5,615 bases of DNA from Candidatus Zixiibacteriota bacterium (GTDB taxonomy: Bacteria; Zixibacteria; MSB-5A5; GN15; FEB-12): positions 1 through 5,615 of the forward strand of contig JAUVAR010000190.1 in NCBI GenBank assembly GCA_030591625.1, in the 5' to 3' direction. The notes under the pieces are model-generated. The model did no database searches. It saw only the letters and a program-made list of their open reading frames with translations, and was not told the DNA's origin. The position numbers were made by a program, and so were the translations under genes. Positions 1 to 5,615 of this stretch are shown here, piece by piece (position 1 is the stretch's first letter; every line of letters begins with the position of its first letter).

Positions 1-438
1 AGCTTTGTAGTCCCCGGCAATACGGAGTCCATTGGGATCAAGCGTTTTTGTAGGCCTCGGGATTGTCACATGGAGGTCAAGAGTAGCATCTTGTACAATT
101 ACGGATGAACCAACTTTATGACCTATAGTATTACCAGGTGTTGTTAGAATATGAGAAAATATAAAGTCACCCGGATGGACAGGTATAAAAGCAATAAAGC
201 CACCATCGGGATGGATTGTCACTTCTGTGTCGTTAATAGTCAGCTTTGCTTTTTTAGTATCAACACCACCCACATGTCCAAGGATGAAAGTTGAATCAAC
301 CGCAGTGACAATTTGTCCTGATTTGGGATAAGTTACTTTAATGAACGGATCATCTGTCTCTTGTGCATTAACAGAACTGGAATTGCTTAAAAGTAACAGC
401 ATCCATGCTGTAAGTATAAATAGTTTATTCCGATGCAT
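1..438 (-). CDS. Secreted protein, N-terminal part only; possible N-acetylmuramoyl-L-alanine amidase
   Basis: The reading frame is open from an ATG at 438 to the window edge (146 codons), so the 3' part is missing. Residues 1-25 form a signal peptide: basic start (MHRNK), hydrophobic core (LFILTAWMLLLL), polar end and a likely cut after VNA. Residues about 32-126 look beta-rich, with DSTFILGHV at 48-56, a TIND turn at 67-70 and HPDGGF...FIPVHPGDF at 76-92. I recall this pattern from N-terminal domains of cell-wall amidases in FCB-group bacteria, but the catalytic zinc domain would lie outside the window and cannot be seen. The two upstream genes, a murein-peptide endopeptidase and a dipeptide epimerase, favour a cell-wall role. 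The ATG overlaps the end of the epimerase gene by 14 bases and has no good Shine-Dalgarno sequence, which suggests translational coupling. The gene itself is well supported by its frame and signal peptide; the amidase identity is inference. Another exported cell-envelope protein is possible. Confidence 0.75.
   Translation of the reverse strand, partial: MHRNKLFILTAWMLLLLSNSSSVNAQETDDPFIKVTYPKSGQIVTAVDSTFILGHVGGVDTKKAKLTINDTEVTIHPDGGFIAFIPVHPGDFIFSHILTTPGNTIGHKVGSSVIVQDATLDLHVTIPRPTKTLDPNGLRIAGDYKA
364..438 (-). other. Signal peptide coding segment of the truncated gene
   Basis: The first 25 codons have the n-, h- and c-regions of a Sec signal peptide: H, R and K in the first five residues, a core at 6-17 with four consecutive leucines, then SNSSSVNA. 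Cleavage is predicted by eye between A25 and Q26. There is no cysteine at the +1 position, so this is not a lipoprotein signal. It makes the product periplasmic or extracellular, unlike the two upstream gene products. Confidence 0.75.
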
Positions 439-1456
439 ATTTTTCGACAATGTCTCTTTTTAGTTTCGGGCCACCAATTATTTCACGATCAAATTCAATC
501 TTTTCGCCGTTATAATTTATTCCCGCCGCGATATCATGTTCCAGTAGTAGAGGCGCATCAAGATCGTAATAGTCTGCGAGTGATGACATATAAACCGATT
601 GTGAAATACCTACTGATGATTCGACCATACAGCCAAGCATGACTTTCTTTTTATCTTTTGCAGCAGCATTAGCGAGCTTCATACCTTCTAAAATGCCACC
701 ACATTTTTCCATTTTGATATTAATACCGTCGATCATTTCAGAATACTTCTTGTAGTCTTTTACTGTGTCAAGGCCTTCATCTAAGATCAATTCGATATTT
801 TCAATGCTGCCTTTGATAGCTTTCCATTCGGAAATATGGTCAATACTTGTCGGTTGTTCAATGACTTTCACTCCCAGTTTTGAAAGCTCAAAGATCATTT
901 CTTCGGCCATTTCACACGACCATCCGCCGTTAGCATCGACCCGTAACTCTTTCCCTGCTACATCCTTGAACACGTCAAGAAGTTCACGGTCATGATCTCC
1001 ACCCATCTTAATTTTCAGAATTGGAAGTTCACTCTGTGCAATCTGTTTTGCTATGTCAGCCGGATCGCCAAGTCCTATAGTAAATGAGTTTTTGATACCT
1101 ACAGGAGTTGCGAGTGAGAGAATCTCCCAGGGATAGCGTTTTGATTCACCGGAAAGATAATTTATTGTCATTCCCATTATAGCAGAACGAGAGACTGAAT
1201 TGATTTTTAGGTTATCAATTTTTTCGAGAGTTTCAAATGACAGTTCATTTTCGGATGCAAGAAAGTCTGCGGCAATAATTATATCTTTCTCGATTGTTTC
1301 AAGGGTAGGGCCGTACTGAACCGAAGTTGACGCTTCACCACTATAACGATTATTTAATATCGTCAGAATATTAGTTTTCTCAGATGCTTCACCATGAGCA
1401 ACAACGAATTTCTGTTTGAGGGGCATTGTTACTCTGATTGTATCAACTCTATTCAA
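425..1456 (-). CDS. Dipeptide epimerase, L-Ala-D/L-Glu type (enolase superfamily)
   Basis: This 343-residue protein belongs to the muconate lactonizing enzyme subgroup of the enolase superfamily and probably interconverts L-Ala-D-Glu and L-Ala-L-Glu during murein peptide recycling in the cytoplasm. The visible active-site set is complete: KxK with K148 and K150, metal ligands D174 (in VDANGGW), E200 (in IEQP) and D226 (in LDEG), and the opposite base K248 in NIKMEKCGG. GCMVESS (275-281) and the DLD motif (298-300), which in family structures holds the dipeptide ammonium group, point to the dipeptide branch rather than to other members. An N-terminal capping domain covers about 1-115 and the barrel follows. 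The start is a TTG whose last two bases lie in the preceding gene's TGA (TTGA overlap), with GGAGG five bases upstream. The next in-frame ATG (M11) would cut the first beta strand. It corresponds to YkfB of Bacillus and YcjG of E. coli in function. A different dipeptide preference within the family remains possible. Confidence 0.9.
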   Translation of the reverse strand: MNRVDTIRVTMPLKQKFVVAHGEASEKTNILTILNNRYSGEASTSVQYGPTLETIEKDIIIAADFLASENELSFETLEKIDNLKINSVSRSAIMGMTINYLSGESKRYPWEILSLATPVGIKNSFTIGLGDPADIAKQIAQSELPILKIKMGGDHDRELLDVFKDVAGKELRVDANGGWSCEMAEEMIFELSKLGVKVIEQPTSIDHISEWKAIKGSIENIELILDEGLDTVKDYKKYSEMIDGINIKMEKCGGILEGMKLANAAAKDKKKVMLGCMVESSVGISQSVYMSSLADYYDLDAPLLLEHDIAAGINYNGEKIEFDREIIGGPKLKRDIVEKYASE

Positions 1457-2238
1457 ATTATCCTCCGGGCAGTTTTAAAACTATGGTGAAGGTCTTCGCG
1501 ATATGCATCACCATCGGGCAGTAATGAATTTATCCGCACACCACCTCCACCAACTGATGAGTGTATCAGGTGCTCCTGGCCGATTGCAAATCCGACATGA
1601 CGATCAAAAAACAGCAAATCACCGGTGCGAATATTATCAACCGATATTTTCTGACCAGATTTTATTTGGTCGCGAGTATCACGTGCAATATCGATTCCAA
1701 AACGTCCGTAAACTGCTTGAACCAGTCCGGAACAATCAAATCCTGCCGGTGAAAGTCCACCCCAAAGATATGGCACACCGAGAAATTTCTTTGCTTCACG
1801 AACAATAGTTGGTCCGGTAATTTTATTCTTTTGCATTTTCATAATTTTCGTATCAGATATCATGATAGTAGAATTATCGGGAAGCTTCACTTTTGCTTTA
1901 CCCTTGCGTGTTGAAACTACTCTCAATTTAGTCCCATAATATACAAAATGTGGTTCTATCGGTTTGGAGTCAGTACCTTTTATCACAGCACTCTGGGTAC
2001 AAACCATTTTCTTGTTAGCGAGCATATAATCTTTTGCGTTTCTACCGCTTATCGGTATCAAATAGCGTTCATTGCACCAGCCAGAATATCCATCTATCTT
2101 TGTAACCCGCAGGAACTTGTTTCGTTTCTGACCAACAGAAATAATATCGGTATAAAGAGCCTGATTTATCCGTTCTGAATTAAACCGGGCTTCCGACCAA
2201 AGGTCAGCGACATTTATTGAGATATAGGCGTACTTCAT
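1453..2238 (-). CDS. SH3b-SH3b-NlpC/P60 cysteine endopeptidase (YkfC-like)
   Basis: A 261-residue probable gamma-D-glutamyl-L-diamino-acid endopeptidase, which cuts murein stem peptides to release L-Ala-D-Glu. The first SH3b domain is at about 3-62 (NVADLW near 9-14, the DGYSGW turn at 49-54), the second at about 74-132, and NlpC/P60 at about 143-261. The catalytic residues are C169 in GFDCSGLV, H214 in HVGFAIG and H226 in LIHSS. Y157, D168 and S170 sit at the spacing of the residues that, as I recall from the Bacillus cereus YkfC structure, bind the free N-terminal L-Ala, so a substrate with a free amino end is likely. The N-terminus MKYAYISINV has no hydrophobic stretch, so no signal peptide is visible and the protein is probably cytoplasmic. 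The ATG is at 2238; no good Shine-Dalgarno sequence precedes it. Its stop overlaps the epimerase start by four bases, and that gene acts on the expected product. It is the first gene of its unit, after two terminator-like hairpins. Confidence 0.9.
   Translation of the reverse strand: MKYAYISINVADLWSEARFNSERINQALYTDIISVGQKRNKFLRVTKIDGYSGWCNERYLIPISGRNAKDYMLANKKMVCTQSAVIKGTDSKPIEPHFVYYGTKLRVVSTRKGKAKVKLPDNSTIMISDTKIMKMQKNKITGPTIVREAKKFLGVPYLWGGLSPAGFDCSGLVQAVYGRFGIDIARDTRDQIKSGQKISVDNIRTGDLLFFDRHVGFAIGQEHLIHSSVGGGGVRINSLLPDGDAYREDLHHSFKTARRII
1462..1466 (-). promoter_or_regulatory. Shine-Dalgarno sequence deciding the TTG start of the epimerase
   Basis: On the minus strand GGAGG lies five bases before TTG at 1456-1454, inside the last codons of the NlpC/P60 gene. 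It is the best ribosome binding site in the window and supports the TTG as the true start instead of the ATG ten codons later. Confidence 0.75.
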
Positions 2239-2278
2239 TATAATCTAAGGTTATACTTTCATTATCGGCCAATCAAAC

Positions 2279-2302
2279 AAAAAAAGTCGGCCCCTGAGGG
2301 GC
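2279..2302 (-). terminator. Second intrinsic-terminator-like hairpin upstream of the NlpC/P60 gene
   Basis: Read on the minus strand, GCCCC-TCA-GGGGC (2302-2290) forms a five-pair, all-GC stem with a three-base loop. After CGAC comes a run of seven T (2285-2279). The four-base gap between stem and T run makes it weaker than a textbook terminator. It lies about 30 bases after the first terminator, so it may be a backup stop. It could alternatively act as a 5' leader hairpin if a promoter lies further upstream. A small ATCCA/TGGAT hairpin (2315-2328) sits between the two. Confidence 0.5.
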
Positions 2303-2331
2303 ATCAAATAAATAATCCAGATATGGATAAC

Positions 2332-2373
2332 AAAAAAAGGGCTCCCAAAGAGTTTTTAAACTCCGTGAGAGCC
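2332..2373 (-). terminator. Strong intrinsic terminator after the aminotransferase gene
   Basis: Starting 23 bases after the aminotransferase stop, the minus strand reads GGCTCTC (2373-2367), then a short imperfect segment, GAGTT-TAAA-AACTC, a matching segment and GGGAGCC (2346-2340). It folds into one long hairpin of about 15 pairs with one mismatch and two G-U pairs. One C then separates it from seven T (2338-2332). The other strand has no T run after the hairpin, so it works in the minus direction only. It closes the transketolase-aminotransferase unit. Confidence 0.85.
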
Positions 2374-2396
2374 AATATATCTTAGAAACGGTAAGA

Positions 2397-3569
2397 TCAG
2401 ACTTTTTGGCCGGCCAACACTTTCTTAATTCGAGAAAGAGCTTCTTTGATATTATCAATAGAGTTGGCGTATGAGAATCTTACATAACCCTCACCAAAAT
2501 CACCAAATGATGTCCCTGCCAAACAGGCGACTCCTGCTTCATCAAGTGCCTTATCGACAAACTGCTGTGATGTCAGCCCAGTTCCTTTGATATTCGGGAA
2601 CACATAAAAAGCACCTTCTGGTTTGAGACAGCTTATTCCATCGATAGCATTCAAGCCATCAACAATCACTTCGCGGCGTTTCCGGAATTCCTCAAGCATC
2701 ATATTGACATCATCCTGAGGACCAGTGATTGCTTCGATCATAGCATACTGAGCAAACGTGGCAGTTGATGAGAAATTGTTGATTGCGAATGTGAATAGAT
2801 ATTCAGCCATCTTCTTGGGAACAACACTGTAACCAAGTCTCCAGCCGGTCATCGCATAAGTTTTCGACATACCATCAACTACGACAGTGCGTTCAGCCGC
2901 CCCCGGGATCGATAAGACCGAACGGAACTCGGCATCATACACCAGGCGTGAATAGATTTCATCGGCAAGAATCCAAAGATCATGTTTTTTCGCCAGAGCG
3001 TAGATAGCCTCCAAATCTTCCATCGTCAGAACACCACCAGTTGGGTTTTCTGGCGAGTTGATTATCATCATCTTAGTTTTAGGTGTGATAAGAGCTTTCA
3101 GATCTTCTACACGGAAACGGAAATCATGTTCTTCTAGAAGCTGAACCGGTACCGCTTTGGCTCCGAGGAATTTTGTAAGTGAGCGATAAGTCGGATAGCC
3201 CGGATTAGGGACAATAATCTCATCACCTTCATCGACGATTGCCATCATTGCAGAGAAGATCGCAGGTTTGCATCCGGGCCAGACAACAATATTTTCAGGC
3301 TTAACAGTATCGATTTTGCGAGTCTTGTTGATTTCGGCAGCAATAACTTCGCGTGCTTCAGGAATTCCACCAGAGGGGCAATAATGTGTATGGCCGTCAT
3401 GGATCGCTTTAACTCCTGCTTCACAAATATTTTTGGGAGTATCAAAATCAGGTTCGCCAATTTGCATGTGAATAATTGAACGTCCCTCTGCTTCGAGCTT
3501 TTTTGCTTTAGCCAGGACTGCGAAGGCGCCTTCCGATTCGAGTCGTCTGATTCGTTCGGTGTATTTCAT
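2397..3569 (-). CDS. PLP-dependent class I/II aminotransferase, aspartate aminotransferase type
   Basis: A complete 390-residue fold-type I aminotransferase of the kind annotated as aspartate or alanine aminotransferase (subgroup I-gamma length and motifs). It moves an amino group between an amino acid and a 2-oxo acid in the cytoplasm. Visible residues: IGEPDF at 37-42, GCKPAIF at 99-105, PGYPTY at 123-128, N175 in PENPTGG, D203 and Y206 in LADEIY, the PLP-binding lysine K236 in SKTYAMTGWRLGY with R244, and R364 in VRFSYA for the substrate carboxylate. The ATG at 3569 follows GAGGG by nine bases and gives a normal N-terminus. The gene begins 19 bases after the transketolase stop, so the two are likely co-transcribed. 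It is followed by a strong terminator. The exact amino-acid substrate cannot be read from the sequence, since aspartate, alanine and aromatic enzymes of this family share these motifs. Confidence 0.93.
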   Translation of the reverse strand: MKYTERIRRLESEGAFAVLAKAKKLEAEGRSIIHMQIGEPDFDTPKNICEAGVKAIHDGHTHYCPSGGIPEAREVIAAEINKTRKIDTVKPENIVVWPGCKPAIFSAMMAIVDEGDEIIVPNPGYPTYRSLTKFLGAKAVPVQLLEEHDFRFRVEDLKALITPKTKMMIINSPENPTGGVLTMEDLEAIYALAKKHDLWILADEIYSRLVYDAEFRSVLSIPGAAERTVVVDGMSKTYAMTGWRLGYSVVPKKMAEYLFTFAINNFSSTATFAQYAMIEAITGPQDDVNMMLEEFRKRREVIVDGLNAIDGISCLKPEGAFYVFPNIKGTGLTSQQFVDKALDEAGVACLAGTSFGDFGEGYVRFSYANSIDNIKEALSRIKKVLAGQKV

Positions 3570-3578
3570 TTTTTCAAT

Positions 3579-3583
3579 CCCTC
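3579..3583 (-). promoter_or_regulatory. Ribosome binding site of the aminotransferase gene
   Basis: GAGGG on the minus strand lies nine bases before the ATG at 3569, in the 19-base spacer after the transketolase stop. It is a good Shine-Dalgarno match and supports the annotated start. Confidence 0.65.
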
Positions 3584-3588
3584 AATCT

Positions 3589-5598
3589 CTAAAGGTCAAG
3601 CAGCCTGATTGCTCGGGCTGCGATATGTTCTGCCGATAATCCAAAATGACGAATCAACTGCCAGGGCTTACCTGACTCGCCAAACCTGTCTTCTACCCCG
3701 ATCATATCTAACTTTATTTCGGATTTGTCAAGCCTTCTCTCAGTCGCAATTATTCCGGCTACTTGATTGCCCAAACCGCCAACCTGATGTTCCTCGGCAG
3801 TAATGATATTTATAGTCTCGCCGGCAGCCCTGATAATTGCTTGCCTGTCTAAAGGTTTTAGCGTGTGCATATTGATCACACGAGTCTCTATGCCCTTTTC
3901 AATCTTCAAAATATATGCAGCTCTGAGAGCTTCTGCCAACTCAGGTCCACAGCTGATTATTGTAAGTTGCTCATTTTCATTGTCATATTCGGAGCTAAGT
4001 TTAATTTCGAAAGCGTCTTTGAAATTGTCGGAACTGTTTCTGAATCTATAAATATTAGCCACACCAAATTCAAAAGGACTGTTTTCAGATGATACAATCG
4101 GGGTCGCTTCGCGGGCAAAGCGCAGATATTTTGGTCCAACGATATCGAACAACAGGGCATGGGTCATTTTTTCAGTTTCAATAGAATCAGAGGGACACCC
4201 AAAATGCATATTCGGCAATCCTGTTATTTGAAAAAATGATTCAAGTTCCTGATGCGTTGCCCCATCGGGTCCAACCGATACCCCGCCATGTGCTCCTACG
4301 ACGAGAACATTCAGATTGGCATAGCATACAGAAACTCGCAATTGATCCAGATTTCGAGCCGATGCAAAAACACCGTACGTACCAAAAACTGGAATCTTTC
4401 CCTCTCGCGCCAAACCGGTGGCTACAGTTGTGCCGTTTTGTTCAGCAATGCCAATTGAGATAAATCTATCTTTTCGCTCGGGGTGATTCTTGTAGAAACT
4501 TGAAATTGAGATTGAATCGGAAATGTCTGCACCAATGCAAACTATTCGCTCATCGTCGCCATACTTCTCGAGGGCACGACCAAATCCAAGTTTGGTTGAC
4601 TCCATCTTTGCTTGCATCTGCTCGCTTTGATTCCACCAGTAGTTACTTGAAAACTTTGGTGTTTCAGATTTGAGTTTATTATCGATCTCGGCCTCTAACG
4701 ATTGGCGTTCCTCTTTCATCGAACGAGCAAGCGGGGCCATGTCGAGATTTAGTTCTTCCAATAGTGCTAATAGCTCAGTTTCGTTGGGTGCTTTTCCGTG
4801 CCAGCCCAACGCATTCTCCATGAAAGAAACACCCCGCCCTTTGATAGTGTGACAGATGAGCGCAATCGGTTGATCTGAATCAGTCTGGTTTCTGGCGATA
4901 TCAAGTTTTTCAACGAGTGAGGCTATGTTGTGTCCATCAACGGAGATAACTTCCCAACCGAATGAACGATACTTTTCAATCAATGGGTCAATCTGCATTA
5001 CTTCTGATATTGGGCCATCAATCTGAAGTTCATTCTTATCGATTATCTGGATTAAATTTGAGAGTTTATGATGGGCCGCCGACATGACCGCCTCCCAATG
5101 CGAGCCTTCCTGGTGCTCACCATCGGATGAGATGACAAAAACACGATGATCTTTATTATCGAGTTTAGCAGCCAACGCCATTCCCACACCGACTGACAAT
5201 CCTTGTCCGAGTGATCCTGCCGACATTTCCACTCCGGGAAGATCACGCCAATGCGGGTGTCCTTGAAGTGGTGAACCGAGCATACGCAAACGAGCAAGCT
5301 GTTCTTTGGGGAAATAACCTGCGTACGCAAGCGATGTATAAAGCGCGGGAGCTTTGTGTCCGGCCGACCAGATAATTCTATCTCGGTCGGGCCAAGAAGG
5401 CTCAGAGGGACAGTGCCTTGCAATTTTCAAGTAGAGCACAGCGCTAATATCCATCACTCCGAGTGTGCCACCTGAGTGACCTGATCCAGCTGCATATAGT
5501 GCGATCTCATTTAGACCACGCATTTCATTGGCTGATTGAATCAACTCTTCAATAGAGTAATCGTTTTGAACATGTTTTGATTGATCGTAAATCGGCAT
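3589..5598 (-). CDS. Transketolase, full-length single chain
   Basis: A 669-residue thiamine-diphosphate enzyme that transfers two-carbon units between sugar phosphates in the non-oxidative pentose phosphate pathway. The N-terminal half (about 1-290) has GHSGGTLG (H41), AGHKAP (H81), GSLGQGL at 128-134, the cofactor/metal motif SDGE (D159) through DKNELQIDG (N189), and GWHGKAP (H267). A charged linker at about 290-335 leads to the pyrimidine-binding half: GIAEQN with catalytic E386, a DGATHQ motif (H449) and YLRFAR (R493). The C-terminal domain has EEHQVGGLG at 602-610 and DRFGESG at 637-643. Wording such as LQGHP and PGVEMSAGSLGQGL resembles the split N/C-subunit transketolases of archaea and many bacteria, here joined in one chain. 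The usual GDG reads SDG, which I also recall in other transketolases. The ATG at 5598 is the first possible start, because an in-frame TGA lies at 5607-5605. No clear Shine-Dalgarno sequence is visible in the 17 upstream bases. It heads the visible part of an operon with the aminotransferase. Confidence 0.94.
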   Translation of the reverse strand: MPIYDQSKHVQNDYSIEELIQSANEMRGLNEIALYAAGSGHSGGTLGVMDISAVLYLKIARHCPSEPSWPDRDRIIWSAGHKAPALYTSLAYAGYFPKEQLARLRMLGSPLQGHPHWRDLPGVEMSAGSLGQGLSVGVGMALAAKLDNKDHRVFVISSDGEHQEGSHWEAVMSAAHHKLSNLIQIIDKNELQIDGPISEVMQIDPLIEKYRSFGWEVISVDGHNIASLVEKLDIARNQTDSDQPIALICHTIKGRGVSFMENALGWHGKAPNETELLALLEELNLDMAPLARSMKEERQSLEAEIDNKLKSETPKFSSNYWWNQSEQMQAKMESTKLGFGRALEKYGDDERIVCIGADISDSISISSFYKNHPERKDRFISIGIAEQNGTTVATGLAREGKIPVFGTYGVFASARNLDQLRVSVCYANLNVLVVGAHGGVSVGPDGATHQELESFFQITGLPNMHFGCPSDSIETEKMTHALLFDIVGPKYLRFAREATPIVSSENSPFEFGVANIYRFRNSSDNFKDAFEIKLSSEYDNENEQLTIISCGPELAEALRAAYILKIEKGIETRVINMHTLKPLDRQAIIRAAGETINIITAEEHQVGGLGNQVAGIIATERRLDKSEIKLDMIGVEDRFGESGKPWQLIRHFGLSAEHIAARAIRLLDL

Positions 5599-5615
5599 AA
5601 GTAATCAAGATCAGA

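Noticed and set aside
433..1752. Plus-strand open frames of 60-101 codons across the epimerase and NlpC/P60 genes
   Set aside because: They lie wholly opposite well-supported genes, show no family motifs and have unnatural composition; they are shadows of the real genes.
2236..2241. Perfect TATAAT overlapping the ATG of the NlpC/P60 gene
   Set aside because: A transcript from it would start inside the coding region, downstream of the ATG, while the first SH3b domain needs the N-terminus. No good -35 element lies at the right distance, so it is probably a chance AT-rich match.
2250..2276. Possible promoter TTGATT (2276-2271) and TATAAC (2255-2250) before the NlpC/P60 gene
   Set aside because: The spacer is only 15 bases and the alternative TTGTTT gives 19. 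A promoter is expected here but the match is too weak to call.
2290..2302. GCCCCTGAGGGGC as an operator or repeat
   Set aside because: It is the stem of a hairpin followed by a T run on the minus strand and I saw no second copy in the window, so a terminator-like role explains it better.
2397..3569. The aminotransferase as part of the murein-peptide module, consuming the released glutamate
   Set aside because: Two terminator-like hairpins separate it from that module and it sits 19 bases after transketolase; nothing in its sequence indicates such a specific role.
5052..5423. A 123-codon minus-strand frame inside the transketolase gene
   Set aside because: It is an alternate frame of a clearly conserved thiamine-diphosphate domain and has no recognisable motif of its own.

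Overview
The window carries five bacterial genes, all on the minus strand, read from high to low coordinates. They are packed tightly into two probable transcription units separated by a 158-base gap. Four genes are complete and the fifth runs off the left edge of the window. No RNA gene, mobile element, CRISPR array or phage-like feature was seen.

Right-hand unit (5598 to 2397): a full-length transketolase, then after 19 bases a class I/II PLP-dependent aminotransferase of the aspartate aminotransferase type. This is ordinary central metabolism (pentose phosphate carbon shuffling and amino-acid transamination). The unit ends in a strong intrinsic terminator at 2332-2373, followed by a second, weaker terminator-like hairpin at 2279-2302.

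Left-hand unit (2238 to beyond 1): a cysteine peptidase with two bacterial SH3 domains and an NlpC/P60 domain (YkfC-like), a dipeptide epimerase of the enolase superfamily (YkfB/YcjG-like, L-Ala-D/L-Glu type), and the first 146 residues of a secreted protein. That last protein has a signal peptide and a beta-rich N-terminal domain that I tentatively associate with N-acetylmuramoyl-L-alanine amidases. The genes overlap by 4 and 14 bases, so they are almost certainly co-translated. Together they read as a murein-peptide breakdown module: the amidase would free the stem peptide, the NlpC/P60 enzyme would cut the gamma-D-Glu/diamino-acid bond to release L-Ala-D-Glu, and the epimerase would convert this to L-Ala-L-Glu, which ordinary peptidases can use. 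The endopeptidase has no visible signal peptide and the epimerase is expected to be cytoplasmic. Only the putative amidase looks exported, and no transporter is present in the window.

The organism is a bacterium with moderate GC content, using the standard code and Shine-Dalgarno signals at some genes and not others. The fused transketolase built like the archaeal/bacterial split type, and the style of the amidase N-terminal domain, bring to mind uncultured FCB-group lineages such as Zixibacteria. This is an impression from memory and of low confidence. I see no clearly new system; the most interesting part is the compact murein-peptide module.
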